64,000 nt of DNA from Cheilinus undulatus (taxonomy: Eukaryota; Chordata; Actinopteri; Labriformes; Labridae): the NCBI RefSeq assembly GCF_018320785.1, contig NC_054872.1, positions 23,270,769-23,334,768 on the forward strand. The letters run 5' to 3'. The position numbers and the translations under genes are program-made. Positions 11,178 to 25,800 of the stretch are shown here, piece by piece. How positions within the stretch are numbered: position 1 is the stretch's first letter; each line of letters starts with the position of its first letter. The notes beneath the pieces were generated by a model, which was given only the letters and a program-made list of their open reading frames with translations, was not told where the DNA came from and made no database searches.

Positions 11178-13840
11178 GGTGCCATAAAATCTCTTTCAAT
11201 CCTCTGTAAAGACACAATGTTTATGCAGCAGCACAATGCCCCTCTCAGCTCTGAGCTCTGGCCAGACAGACTGTTTTGTTTCTGAGTTGTATGAGGAAAT
11301 CTTATCTCAGAGAGAACAAATGTTTTACAGATGTTTAGCAGCCGTTTGTGTTGCTTTTGAGACTGAAGGGAGATGGATGGGGATCAAGATCAAGGGGGTT
11401 TAACAGCATTTAGACAAGCATGACTTAGGCTCCATATGCTTGTAGGTTACTGATTAATTATAGCAGAGCCTTGCTATCTGTCGATCTGTGTGTGCCTAAC
11501 TATCACGTGTTACATCAATTGCTCTCTTTACTGATTGAACTAATTCTCTATCTATGATCTTTTGGAGGAGCATGAAGCCATTAGAATGCAAATAGTTTCA
11601 CCACAGCGTTTAAGAGCTGCTTGCTAATTGAACTGTGGGTTTCTCTCTTCAAAGCGCCTGATGTGTTTCTACTGAGGCACCATTAGGCCAGAGGTTGGAT
11701 GTTTTGGGGTTTGTCCACAGAGCACATCTGGATCTCCTCAGTCAGCTGGATGGGGTGCAGCTGACACGTGGCAGAGACTTATATAATGATCAAATTCTGA
11801 TGGGAAATGAATATTTGTTTATGTTTAATCTCTTTTCTGTTGGACTGCACTAAAATAACCCCTATGAGCTATGAGGAACAGCAAATATGACAAATTAAAG
11901 TTATGCAACAGAGAACTCCTCAAACAACCCACTTGACTTTCAGTGTTGGGACCAGCCATGTGGGAAACAAAGACTCAGACCACATGGCAGTTTTGAAGCC
12001 TGAGTCATAGTAGAATTGTAGGAAAATGGCAGACAAAAAAAAAAAAAGAAAAAATCTAGGGACTCATCCTCCCTGTAGCCCTTGCAGCACTACACACCAA
12101 GTTGTGAAAAGGGCACATTCCCCTATCTGATAGGAGGAGACCTGAAGGGGTTCCAAGACTACAAAAGCTCTCATGACCCTCTCCTCTGTGCCATACCATC
12201 ACCATGCACTTTCCAGTAGCAGACAAGCTACCTTCCTCTGTGTTGCTTTGTTTTCCCCGTTAAGCATATGTTTTAGTAATCTGGCACACCAGATCAACTG
12301 TTTCACATAATATGTTTCACAATCATCAGGGAAAGCTCCATAGGAAGGGTTTGGGAAAAAAAAATTTAAAAAAATCTTGGAAGGTGATTGGAGGAATGTT
12401 CAGAATGTCTGTGACATTCATGATGGGCCAATCAGGGTGACAAGACACAGTAAAGTTGTATGCATCTGCTTCTGGTAAAATTGACGCTATACTAGAGCTA
12501 TATCCGAGCTACATATCACTGCACTGGAGGCAGCCATTGCAAACAGCTTCAAGTCCAACTAAAATCCGAGCTACATATCACTGCACTGGAGGCAGCCATT
12601 GCAAACAGCTTCAAGTCCAACTAAATCCCGCCTGGAGCTACTGCCTCGTTCTCCTTAAATGATGCTGATAAAATTTCTGAGTTAGATGGGTAAAAATGTC
12701 CAGACATAGAGGGTTAAATTCAATTAATATATTTGAAATAACATATTTACAAAATAAATTAACAACAAAGCAGGCTCTGAGTAATCCAGCAGTTTGACAT
12801 TCATTGAAAATAAGTCATTTATAGTATACAAAAGTTCAGGCAAAGGCAAAGGCAGCTTGTTCTTGTACAAGAATACAAACACAATAATATTATTATTGAT
12901 AACGCCTAGTTATGGCGTACATACTGCCCTGTGCACAGCAGGCACGCTGACGCTCTGATTTAGAGCTCACAATCACAAAAGTTCAGACAGTGCAGGAATC
13001 AGAATTTAGTGTTCACTCTAATGCATAGTAAGATAACTTCAGTCCAGACTTCACTACAACACTCCACTTTCCATAGAATAATACCTATATGTGTCATACA
13101 TAATAATGGATGTTGTGTTCTTCTGAAATGAGAGCATGAAGCTCAGTGATTTTGCTGTTACATGAAAGGCTGTGTTGAAATAAATGATGGTTTAACCTTT
13201 TGTCTGCACACACATCCATTTAATATAACAGTTTCAATTGTCTATCCATACTTTCTTATCTCTAAACGAGACCATGTGATCCTCAAGTAGTTTGAATTTC
13301 CTCTTGGGATCAACAAAACCTTTAAAAATCTCTCTTTACTCTTGTTTACAATTCTAACGTTAGAAATCACATTTTTACACTTCTTTATGACTGCCACTTA
13401 TGTGTTCAACGTGCTCAGTGTGTTTTTCATTGCTTCATAGATAGCTTAGCACCTCAATTAAATACAAAGCCCTGTGCATTGCAGCTCTGCTCTTACGTAT
13501 AACCAACCAGTAAAGGTTATAGTGCAGCTCTTCTGCTGGTACATCTATGTGAGTGTATTCCTCATATATCTCATCTTTTTTTCTTTTTACAATTCTCCTT
13601 CAGGTAAAAAAGTCACACTTCACAGGAACACACATAAGGTTTCAAAATCACAAGGCCCAACACAAAAAAATTAAAACCAAAAGGAGCAAATGACACAAAA
13701 AAGGTCACAACATGAGGTAAAGACATGCAGGAATAAATTAAGTGTGCTTCATGTTGGCCCAAAAAAATACAATGTGTCCTCTTCATCCATGGTGATCTGA
13801 AGCCATTACAGGGTGTCCGGCTGGCAGCGTCTGGCTGGTT
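11178..13840. other. Spacer between clec3b and fez2, including the fez2 3' UTR
   Basis: The clec3b promoter should lie just right of 11177 and the fez2 3' UTR left of 13841. Apart from the 62-bp tandem duplication at 12502-12625 I see no genes. No clear AATAAA for fez2 was found on the - strand; an ATTAAA variant lies near 13217-13222 and is a weak candidate. Confidence 0.4.
12502..12625. repeat. 62-bp tandem duplication
   Basis: Two adjacent 62-bp copies, both carrying ACATATCACTGCACTGGAGG and TCAAGTCCAACTAAA. They appear identical, which implies a recent duplication. It lies between clec3b and fez2, with no coding potential that I can support. Confidence 0.9.
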
Positions 13841-16800
13841 TTATGTTGGGCAAAGCACTGAAATAACAGAGAAGATGAACATTAGCAGAGCTGAGCAGGC
13901 TGAAGCTTCAACAGTGACATGGCAAATTGTAAAGTAAGAGATAATACAGAAAAGGATTAGGACCAGGCAGGAGAAAGACGTTTGAGAGGAGGAATAATTT
14001 GTTTTTGGTTATGCACAAAAAGTCAAAAAAACGGCAACAATGTTAAAATTATAGGATCGACTACAAACCCAGTTTAAAAAAAAAAAAAAGTCAATTCAAT
14101 GTGAATAAAAATAGATTATAGTGGTTTGCAAACCACTTTTAACCTGTATTATAATGCACATTGTTTATACACACATTCTGAAACGGATGCCTGCAACATG
14201 TTGCAAAAAGGTTGGGACAGGAGCATGTTACCATGGTATTTACAATTTTTCTTCTATCAACACTTTATAAGAGTCTGGTGACTAAACACATTGTTTATTT
14301 AAGTATTAAAAGAGGAATCATTTCCCATGCTTGTTTGATGTACATCTTAACACCTGTTGTATCATATCTAATACATACTTTTATGATACCTCTAGCTAAT
14401 CAATATGCTCAATAAATTACTCAAAAAAAATTCCTAAATACAATCTGATAAATGATAAAAATGCCCTCAAGTAGGATTATCAGTTACCAAAAACACTCAA
14501 TGAATGAAATGAGATACTAAAAATATATTTGTTAAATTTTATGGAAATTTTGATTTTTTTGAATTTCAGTAGAAAGTTAAATAAACATTTCAGTTCCAAA
14601 AAATGAGAATTTTCTTTATTATTTGTGTTTTCAGGCTTTAAAGGGTTAAGTTTCCCAACAGAGTGAGATCTTATTGTATTTTAGTGCTTCTTATTAGCTA
14701 AACAATTTTTTTTCACTAGAGACTGGCCTGCATGAAGGTCAGTCTAGTACCCACTCTCTTTTACTGTTTAATGTTTTGTTTTGTTTAATATGCAGGTCAA
14801 TATAATATCATATATAATACTATATATCTACCATACTACTACTATTATGTCTACTATACTACTATCTACTATACTAAACTATACTATACATCAGTATATA
14901 TACTAACAAATTGGTTCTGTCAAGGTTTAAGTTCCAGCTACAATAGGGCACCCTGGCATCGGATTAACTGTACTCTTGTGAATCTTAGGTAGTGTATAGA
15001 ATACAGGGCGAACAGGATACTTTTGGGTTAAAAATTCAAGTTCATTACCAGAGATCCAAGACTCAATAAATGCCTTATTCAAAAAGGAGGATATTTCATT
15101 GGAGAATCTCGCCTTAGGGTCTGAAGATAGAGGAGTATAGAATTCACTATCGCTTAGGTGTCTCATAATTTCAGATCTGTAACAGTCTTTATTTTGTATC
15201 ACAACCACTCCACCCTTATCTGCTTTCCGGATCACAATAGAATCATCATGGGAAAGCTCTAACAGCGCCTTATTTTCTTCTTGGCTGATGTTAGAATAAA
15301 GTCTCTTTTTGTTTTGTGTGAGTACCTCATTATGCGATTCCTGGTCTACCAGCCTGCATAAGGTGAAAACGGAGGAGTTCAGAGCAGGCGGAGCAAAGGT
15401 GCTCTTTACTTTCAGTTTCACTTGGTGTCAAAACTCCCCTCTTATTTAAAAGACACTACAGATTTTCTGAATAAAATAAAAGACATCAAGGATATTAATG
15501 AAAATGATTGGCTTTGCACAATGGATGTCACCAGCTTAAACACCAGTGTGCCTCACAATGAAGGTCTTGAAGCTCTGACCTTTTATCTTGAAAGAAGGCA
15601 AGACCCTATTCCTCCCACAAAATTGTTAGTGGATATGGTTGATTTGATACTGCATAGAAATTATTTCAGGTTTGAGAACGCCTTTTATCTGCAGCGTCAC
15701 AGAGCAAGTATGGGGAGCCCCTGCTCTCCCAATTATGCAAACCTGGTTACGGGCAAGTTTGAAGATGATTTTGTATACAACAATAATCCCTTTCTTTCAC
15801 TACTGACATGCTGGTTCCGTTTTATTGTTTATGTGTTTTTCATTTTTAGTGGAACTCAGGATCAATTAGAAGACTTTGCAAGTTACATCAACTCAAGAAT
15901 GCCTACCATAAAGTTCACTTTAGATTTTAATCAAAAGTCGGTATCCTTTTTAGATGATCTTGTTAATAAATCTGAGCAGTTGTTAACTAGGGTGTATAGG
16001 AAGAAGACAGATACTAACAGCTCTTTAGATTTTAAGAGTTGTCATCCCCCTTCTCTTAAAAAAAGCCTTCTATACAGTCAATTTTTAAGGATCAGGAGAA
16101 TATGTAACACTGATGATGCTTTTAAGGAACAAGCGGCTAAGGACAATAAATCGTCAGTAGCCAGACATTTCAATGAGATGGGACACAAAGTGTGCACTTT
16201 AAGATGTCAAGGTATTGAGGAGGTCAAAATCCCTAGGAGAGGGGGGAACAGGGACAAATTATTTCTCCAAAGGGAGGTTTTCTGGAAACACTGCAAACAG
16301 ATCACCCAAAAGGTCTAAATGAGGAGCTCCTACTAGGATGTTTTTTGTAATAGATGTAGTTTTGTGCTCGTTGTACTTGTGTATCTTCTGTACTTTTGAT
16401 ATTGTTCTTATAAAGCAGCATGCCAGTTTGTTGGCTTTTCTGGTGTCCCCGAGGTTAACTAATTATTGACTGCATGTTTATAGATGGGGGACTTCTCTTG
16501 GGTAACGACATAGGCCTAGCAACTAGGACTGATAAATTAAATAACACTGTTGTTCATATATTTTGTTATCTTCATTATTATTTTTATTCTCCCATTAGTA
16601 TTATCTTAATAACCACTTTTTTAAATACATTTTTTTAATTACTCTTAGTTATTTTTGTTTTTTGCTTTGGTTATCATGATAGGCATTATTACTCTACTTT
16701 TGTGTAAGGCTTTCGAAGCCCATGAGACATCTACCTCCCTTTTTATTCTCAGCGAATACAAAGCTGTGAAATTCTAATATATTTGGAAAAACTTATGAGA

Positions 16801-19800
16801 TATTTAAACTTAGTTTAATGGATTTATTCATTGAGTGACACTGCTTGCACTCTGAAAGTGCTCTGGCTGTGCGTGAAGGTGCTCTGTCTCCAACATTGGA
16901 GATGTGGGTGTCACTGTGTTGTTCCAGAGCTGTTTACAGCGAAATGCCCATTAAACTTGGTTACTTGGTTAGTTTTTGCTGTTTAAAGCAGAATCAGGAG
17001 AACTACTTCAGTCTCAAAAATTTAAAAGCATATTTAAGCTCTGAACTATAGCTAGATTTTTTTGCATTTAAGAATCTGTCTTTTTGTTGTTGTTGTTAAA
17101 GCACTTTGTCAGGAGTATCTCAGGGAGCCATCCTGCAAATTGGCTGAATAATAAGGAGAAACAATCTAAATGCATAGGCTATTTCTTTTATGCACTGTGG
17201 AGCTCAGTGTCAGCAGGTTATTTTGCTGCTTTTTATTGCCCTCAAAGATGCAGATGACTTTGGCTGTAGTGTTAAAAATACATGTAGCATGTAATGCACA
17301 TGTAACCCAAAGACATTACTGTAAGTTTTTCATTAGTGTATGGCTGTATTTGATAAAACAATACATCCTTCATTTCTGATAAAAATCAAATGTTTTGTCT
17401 GTTTTTGTCTGTTTTGAGTTTTAAAATAAAGGCACATTGGATATCGGCAAAAATCCAATATCGTGCATCCCTACTTTTTTGGAATTAGGGTTTAAAATCA
17501 ATCAAGTGAGCAGTTGCACAACTTTAGAAATTTGCCCTTAACACTAAACTTTTCTTTATCAAAATAGAAAAAAGATTTTTTTTATAACTCTGTGTCATAA
17601 CTTTAATTATTGTAACTTTTTTTCTTGATATTGACTTTTTCTTAAAGTACATAAAAATTTCTCCCCCTCTCAAATGCATTTTTCCTGCTTGGCCCTGATT
17701 GTCTTCTGTAAGATAAACGTGAGGTAAAAGCAGAGTAAAAATGTACCTTTTAGCACTGGTTAGTACTTTATATCTTCATAATAAAACACCATACTGGTAT
17801 TAAAATTTAGAGGACGAAGGTGAATTCTTGCAGTGTTATTTTTAGATAACAGAAAGTCATTAAACTATAAACATCAGGGTAAACATGTGAGTCTTTTTTG
17901 GTGAGTGCTGACACTAAAAGGGATAAACCATGCTGCAGAGTGTCACCATATGGGAAAAGGGGGAAGTGAGCAGAGAACATCAGGGTAAGATTGCACTACA
18001 GTTTAGTGGTAGTAGGGGGTGCTCTTCCAATGTGAACTGCAACACCACAACAGTGCACACATCACATGTGAAGGTGTCACAAACCTCCTCATCCATCGCT
18101 CACACCAGAGCTAGTGAGCGCAAGGCGGTAAGTTTGATCACAGGAAGTGGAGACAGAAAAGATGACAGAATGAAAGCAGAACACGAGTAAAAGGAAGTAC
18201 AAAAAAATGGTAGCCTGACAACCAAACTGTTGGTCTGGCTTAAATTATGCATACAATATTTCTTAAAGCACAGGCTGGTTTCTGTTTTTCAGAGTAGTAA
18301 CATTTAAAAACTTCCGATTTCTGATTCAGCTGCTGACCTTTTCACTACTCTTAAGTATTCCAGCAACAAATGCCCATTCAGGAACAATAAAAAGCTGCTA
18401 TATTAAGATAAGAGGGGGCCTCCATAGTGTTGCAAAAATGTGTTACAAGTACAAAAAGTTTGATTAATTTGATGTTAAAAATGTAATTGAGAGAAAAATA
18501 AAACAAGATTAGGAACAAGCAGAAGAACAAATGGATAAACACCAGTAAAGTAAAAACAGTCAAACACTGAGGGTGTGATCTGCAAAAAGATTGCTCAGCT
18601 TTTTTGCCAAGTCTCCACTTGAGGCTGGCTGTAGAAGTCACCTACACACTCTGAGTGTGTAGTGCTGATTCCTATGATCAAAATAAGAATGTCTACAACC
18701 TGGTTTTTGCTCCGATAGTTCCCATCTTCATAGGCACACACTTTAAGGAGGTAAATTCTTTTATAACCCATCTATTTTGGTATTAAGATGGATATTAGTT
18801 ATGTAGGGTGTAGGTGCGTGGCTGATATGACTACAAGCCGGCACAGTGTAACTGTATGCCTGGAGACAGACTAAGTCTGAGAGAGTGTTTTTCAAAATAG
18901 CATGCTAAATTTGTTCAAATGGGTCAAAATGACACACACTTAAGCCTCGTTTCCACCATGTGGTCCGGTTTGATTGAGTATGGTTTGGTATGGTTCAGTA
19001 TGCTAAACACCAAAATAATTTGCGTTTTCACGGACACCCATACCTTCACTTGGTCAGTTTGCCTGTACAAGGTATTACAAGGTTTAGCTTTTTTTTTTTT
19101 TTAATTAAACTTTATTCATAAACAAAGTTAGAGGTCTTATCTGGGATTAAATTATGTATAAACCTGTTTTAAAAGTGGTCACATGAACGGTGGCTCAATT
19201 TAGCTTTGTTAGCTCTAGCTAAAGCTAACATAGCTATACTAGCTATGTAATTACATCACTACACAGTAATGGGAGCTTTAGCAAATGTAGCTAAAGCTAA
19301 CTTAGCTATGCAGATAATGTAGATACGTAGCTTAAGTAGCGGCATTGTGAGCTAAGCTTTAGCTCTGTTAGCTTCGTAGCTGCATAAGCAGCACTGTTAT
19401 CTAAGCAGCTTACACAGCTGACAGAGCTATGGAAGCTACACTTGGTGCATTACAATGTTTTTATGTAGGATGAGCTTTTTTTCCCTGTAAGCAGACTGTT
19501 TACTTGGCCTTATTAAATGTTTTGTAATCAGGTTTTACCGGTCAGGTTTTTGACCTTAACTGTTGGTATCCTAATCGTTACCCTAACCCTAAACAGAAGT
19601 GTAATTCAAATACATTTCAAAAGTTTTGGCGTGTATTTCCGCTCTGAGATGTACATAGTCTCAAATAAACCGTTGTGATGTTGGTCATCAGAAATTAACG
19701 GGCTACAGCCAAACTGTCTTGAACTCTTCAGTGATCAGAAAAACAGTTCTGTCTCTGTATGACTTAGAGATTTATAAGAAGTAAATATGATTTTGACGTT

Positions 19801-22800
19801 ACTATCATCCATACAATCAGAGCCAAACCAGTGCAGGGTGGCTCGACACTTCATCCACATTTGTGGAGACAGTCTGAAACTAAACGCATAATAAGGATGC
19901 AAGTTTTTTTTTTTTTTTAATCTTTGCCTGCTAAAAAAAGTTTCACCTTTTTGGGCGTGTTTGATTATCGACACCTGAATATTGTCAGCGCTGTTTTTCT
20001 TTTGAATAGTCCTTAGAGCAGAAAGTGGAAGCATATGATGCACCATTTTTGGAATTACTCGCACCACAATTCATTCTTAGTGTATCAGGCCCTGAGAAAA
20101 TGAGAGAACTGATAGCTGTAATGCCAAGCAACATCTCAATGTAACTGATATTGTGCTTAAAAAAGGTTTAGGAAATAATATTCAATAGTTTTAATACTTA
20201 AAATAATGCAATTAAAGATGTGGAAGACAGATATTGACTTTCAATGGGTTGTGAAATGAAAAGCCAGTGTTTTTTTTTTTTAAATCTTACTGGCATAGGC
20301 ATAATTGATCTGTCATGTATGATCATTTTAGGTCTACACAGGCATACTGTCATGTCACAAACTACTGCAAAGTAGTGCAGCTCACCTTTGAGGATGTAGT
20401 CTGTTAAGAGGCTGGGCACCTTGTCACTGTCGTCTCTCATTGCTTGTAAAACTGCAAGATAGCAGAAGTAGAGACATTACTAAATCAGTCAAAGCTGTTT
20501 AAATTTCAGAACTGTGTAGATAAAGAACTCACTTTTGGTCAGGATCTGGAGGTCCTCTAGTGATGGAGGATGTCCTTTTTTCTCATATGGGATGACTGTG
20601 GTCAAATACTGAAAACCATCAAAGGAGACTGAGTTAAGAACTCAAGTTAAGGTGAATGTTTCTATGTTATTACATTCATATCCAGGGTAGATTTAATCAC
20701 AGAAAAGAGGAAGAAAAAGCTGAGCAGCCAAGAGAGAAACACCAAGTAACCTGTCTTTCACTGCACCCGCTCCCAAAAGTCTGTCGGAAGCTGTTCTGAA
20801 TGACAGAGGAGAGTCCCTCCATGCTGAAGCGCTGAGGATGAAGGAGGGAAAGCAGAGGAAGAGGAGACAAGCAGAGGAGAGATTTCAGGAAAATACAGAT
20901 AGTTGGGAAAATAAAGCGAGGAATACACGAATCAGTGGAAGGGAGGATTTTTAAGTGTTAAACAAAGATAGGGAAAACAAACCAAGGCTTGCTGTATTTC
21001 TTAAAGGATAAAGTACTCACTGATCCGAGTGTCTTCTCAGCTGGACTCTGTGACGGTCCAGCTCCACCTTTGAGCTTCTTCTTCTTCTTCAGCAGCTCCC
21101 GGTGCTCCTTCTGTCGGTTTTGTACATCAATGAGGGCTGAGATGAAGCTGTTTTTCACTTCCTTCTCAAAGTCCAGCTCATCTCTGAGTGCCAGCTGCTG
21201 CACAAGCTCCTCTGAGAACCTCCTGATGTTCGTCTCTGTCTCCTCCAGACGCTCATTCAGCTCTGCCATGCTTAGGATCCTTATCCCTGGACCACAGACA
21301 CAAAAATAACTTATTACACTTTGATAACATGAATCCACTGGTACAATGGGAAACTGAAACAATAAAAGGTAGTGAATTAAAATCATAAGGTTTAAAGTTG
21401 CTGATGCTACTAAGGTGATGATGCCGATCAATACAGACTCACTTCTCTCAAAGCTGGGACTGCTGTTGGCACGCTGGACATCCAGGGAAAGCATCGAGAG
21501 GTCCGACTGAGATGGATTGTGTGCGGCATCAGTGTCAGGAGAGTCCTGCATCATCTCCTCTATCTCCTCAATAACCTGTACCCAGCATTAACAGATTCAA
21601 TATATCAGAGAGGCAATGGTCTGAAGGACCCAGGGAAAATCAGTTATTAAATCTGTGAGGGGAAACGGAAGGATTAATTTCAGCCACATTAAGCTGCTGC
21701 TCTGCGTCTGCAGCAGGGATAAACTGGAGGTTAGCATGTCACTCACCTGCTCTGCTGTGAAGAGCGGCTCCTCTGCGAGGGAGGAGACAATGATGGAGTG
21801 CATGTCCAGCTGCTCCCTCAGCTCTTCGTCATCTGACAGCTCTGCCATCACATCAGTCTTCCTCTAGAGTCAGGAGCAGGATGGATGGGAGAGAATTTAA
21901 TCAAAGCGCTAAAGCCTGGCATCATGAATATTTGAGATTTGTGAGATGGAGGGAGGCAGATTTGGCAATGAAGTAAAACAGTGGGGGGGGGGCAGGGGTG
22001 AATGAAAAGTGGGACAGACGTGGAGCAGAAGGGGCGGAGTCACTCACAGTTTTTGTCTCCAGGTTGAATGAAGGGACGTGGAGGGAACATGTCCGAGACT
22101 GCTTCCAGTCTACTGGCATCACATGACCGTAGTTACTTGTCAAAGCATTCCAGATTCTGAGGAGAAAAAGTGAACTTTTGTTTTAATCATAATGCTACAT
22201 TATTTCAACATGATTTAGGGTTACAGACAAAGGGTATGACTGGCTTTTCAATGTGGTCAAAGTGGAAGAAATGTTGAGTGTTAGGCGCCTTTCGAAAACT
22301 GGGAAAGTAATGACACCAATGACAGGCAGTCACATGACTCACAGAAAGAGAGGTCAGGAAAGAGTCTACAATCGTCAAACATGTCGGCTTTTAAATGATT
22401 TTTAAAGCTTCTCATGTATTTCCCTCCAAATGTTTATTCCTTTTTACATTTTAAGTGCCTTGCTTCTTCTCTTTTTAATATAACTGAACGGTTTCCTCTG
22501 CTTTGTGCAGCCTGTTATTGTAACTCGTCCTCTGTTGCTCTGGAGAAAGTAACGGCAGATGTTAACTGGGGCATGGAGTTTGACAGATGTTGGCATTTAC
22601 CAGGCAGAGAAGCTAAAATTAGGGCTGATGACATGCATTATAGGAAATTTAGTAATGGTTTCTTAGAAAATCTTTTTTTAAGGAAAAAAATTATTTGCCT
22701 TTTTCACCCTCACATAGAAGAAAGATTTCATAAACATTTAATGTTCATACAGAAAAATATAAGAGCACCCCTGGCCAACATTTTTGTCCTTAATCTTAGA

Positions 22801-25800
22801 AGAAGTTTATTACCCCTTTCTAAACTTTATATGTTTGCTGTTACAATAATAAGGGCACTGGTATGAGTTTCAAGACTTCTTATGAATCATTTTAGACATT
22901 ACAGCTTTGAGTCTGAGTCATATGAACAGTAAGACTAGGTTAACCCACTTACAGAAACTGATGGGAAAAAAATGCAGTCATCGATGATATCATTAAGTAC
23001 CACAGAAACACAAAGCTGTAGCAGAACATCCTGATGTAAAACTAGATTATATATTACCGCCAGTTACAATGTTTAGGGATGCACAATAGGGTTAAAAAAT
23101 TTATAAAATTTTCAATATTTTTTCCCAATATTGTCAATGCGATTTAATGTGCACTAATTTTTAGGTTCCTCATCTTATGTGTAATTCAGCAAACACAAGC
23201 TAAAAAATTTTCTATATTATAACCAGCACAGTATTAGACTAGAAAAGCACTCACAGAGCACAGACCTCCACCATTAGCCCTATCTCCCAATAGTGAAGAA
23301 TCCTCTAAAACTATTCCTGGATCCAGACAGTGATCTGGATCACTCCCAAAATCTAATTCGCCGATTACTCCCTCTGCGAAGGGGTGAAGACATGGTGAAG
23401 AAAAGCATTGGCTTCGCTATGTGTGGATTGTCATGGTGGAAACACCCATGGTCTCACCGGATGACTGGAAGTCATGGCAGAGGGTGAATATTCCTCTATT
23501 CCTCCCAGCATTGTGAGTATTCTCGCTGTCTTTTGCTCTGTTATGCTCCGACTCATCTCCTCGACCGGGCGTGCATCCCCTGGTGTAAAGTGGTAACAGC
23601 GCAGACCTCCGCCATTAGCCCTATCTCCCAATAGTAAAGAATACTTTTAAAAATTCCTGAATCCAGATGGTGATCTGGATCCATCCCAAAATCTAGTCAG
23701 TTCTTCCTTATGCCATTTCTGACATTTCCTGAAAATGTCATGAAAATCCATACATGACTTTTTGAGTTATGTTGCTAACAAAAAAAAACAAACAAACAAA
23801 CCCACCTGATCACATAACCTCCTTGGCGATTAAAGTGAACTAGTGATGAATAATTTAAAAAAAAAAAAATCTGATTGTGATTATTTTGGATCGTATTGCA
23901 AATTTGATATTAATTGACATCCTTATTATGATTAAGAAAACATGCAAAAATAAGAAAAGTAGGATTTTGTAAACTGTTCTAAACTAAAGCCAATTGAAAG
24001 TTTGCATAGTGTGTAGTGGTTCTCAACTGGTCTAACTCCTGAGTTACAAATTGCAACCAGAATATTGTATCTCAAACTCTTCAGTCCTAACCAAGAGTTT
24101 CTAATGAAAAATGAGGCAGTTTGGACTTTAAGTGGAACAAAAGATGTGGCAAAACAAAGAGATTGAACCATTTTTTTCAAATAAAAGCACACCATAGACT
24201 TTTACCACATATATTTCCTGGTACACATCTGAAACCCAGTGAAAATGGCTTTGCAACCCACCAGTTGCACTATCTGACATTTAGAAATTGCATCAGGCCG
24301 TATTGCAATTTCATCTCATTTCCGATTATTTGTCCTGCCCTAATGCACAACACTGATTTTTTTCCACAATGTCCAATATGTTAATATTTACAAATTCATT
24401 TTGGCCAATACCAGTATTAATATGAATGTATAAATGAAGTTCTGATCTAAAACTTGAGTCCTTTGAAGAAACTCAAAAGTTAAAGGATTTAGGATGAATC
24501 AAGAAAGACTTCAGCTGATGTATGTCTGTTGGTACTGCCTTGATCTCCAAATTTTACTTGTACATACCACTGATCTTTACAGATGGTACAGGCCAATATT
24601 TACACTGAAGCAGACAAAAAATGGTGTCATTATTATCAAAAATCAGATCTACCAGTACCAATATTATGCCGGTAGCACTATTCAGCACAACTTTTGCAGT
24701 TGAGCAGAAATTGGTCTTATTCTCACAATTACTGTATTCTGACTTTAACACTTGAAATGAAAATATTATGTAATAAGTTCAATCTTTTTGAATGATGCCT
24801 TCAACATTTCCCATCTATTTTTGTCAATGACATGCAGTAAAATTGATAACAGGATTTCATAAAATTGACAATAGAGCTATAGTTTGTGGTCATGCAGAAT
24901 TTCATAGCCAAAGCTCTGTCAGTCTTATTCTAAATGAGTCACCTGGGCATTTAAGTCCACAAATGAGCCAACATTTGTGTAAAACTTAAAGAAACAAAAT
25001 AATCAAATTTAAAAGCTTAACCCTCAAGGGTTTTTTATGACAAATAGAAAGTGCATGTCTGAAACATTTAAAAGTAGGTTAAAATAAAGGAAAAGTACCT
25101 CATTGAGAAATTGTGTTATTACCTAAAAGACATAGCTTCAATTTAGAATTGACTATTCAGAGCAAAAACATGAATCATTTATACAGTCATATCGGCTGGT
25201 ATCTGTGATAAAAGCCATTCAGGGAACAGATACCAATAGCAGGTCGATATTAGAGCACTTGTTCGGCCGAATATCTAAATCATCTATCTTTTAATGCTAG
25301 AGGAGTGATGACAGTGTTAAAGCAGACGCTGTGTTTTGATGACCTCATTAAAGATGGTGGCTGTCCCACCCGCAGCACTATCCCTTTACAACAATAAATG
25401 TAGGCTTTCTGTTTTTTATTTCGCCGCAGAATTTCCTCTTTGTTTGCCTTTACCTCTGCAGCTAAGTTCGGCATTAATATCAACACATTAAGTAAATGGT
25501 ATCACCCTTGTGGACACAAAAACACTCACTCGTCTTTCTCCAGCAGGGTGTCCTCGCCGATTACACTCACGGGAGCGATGCTGTCCGTCTTTGCGTCAAA
25601 ATTTTGAAAGCACGCTGAAAGCTTCTCGTCAAAGTCGTTCACTAAATCCTCCATGGACCTGAAAACACCAGTCGTCCCCGGGGAATAGCTGCCGTCGTGC
25701 AGCTCGAGAAAATCATCATCACCATCACCCGGCAGGAGCTGCAGGGCTGCTGCTGCCTCTTCTTCCCCCGCGGCGGTGGCGGCTGTGCGGCCTTTCTGCG

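Larger units (their letters stand above)
13858..20385 (-). other. fez2 last intron, filled with transposon remains
   Basis: This 6.5-kb intron separates the LLTDYILK exon from the VLCPT exon. It holds a decayed Tc1-like copy (14090-14755), ACT/ATA-rich simple sequence (14790-14910), a 5'-inverted Penelope-like element (14927-16318, its 3' UTR probably to about 16750) and a stretch dense in AGCT motifs (19196-19440). A GTGCATCCCTAC motif near 17465 resembles the end of a fish hAT element, and 18950-19080 resembles another dispersed repeat. Neither can be bounded by eye. Confidence 0.6.

Noticed and set aside
13801-13857. Alternative reading ALPNIKPARRCQPDTL as the last fez2 exon
   Set aside because: The phase-1 donor at the previous exon forces the frame VLCPT-stop, which is exactly the conserved FEZ C-terminus.
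19570-19595. CCCTAACCCTAA, possible interstitial telomere repeat
   Set aside because: Only two units; also two at 6841-6852 in variant form. This is within chance expectation and there is no array.
22414-22866. 150-codon + strand open frame in fez2 intron 1
   Set aside because: No similarity recognised, AT-rich composition, no splice or promoter context. A remnant of a repeat is possible but could not be shown.
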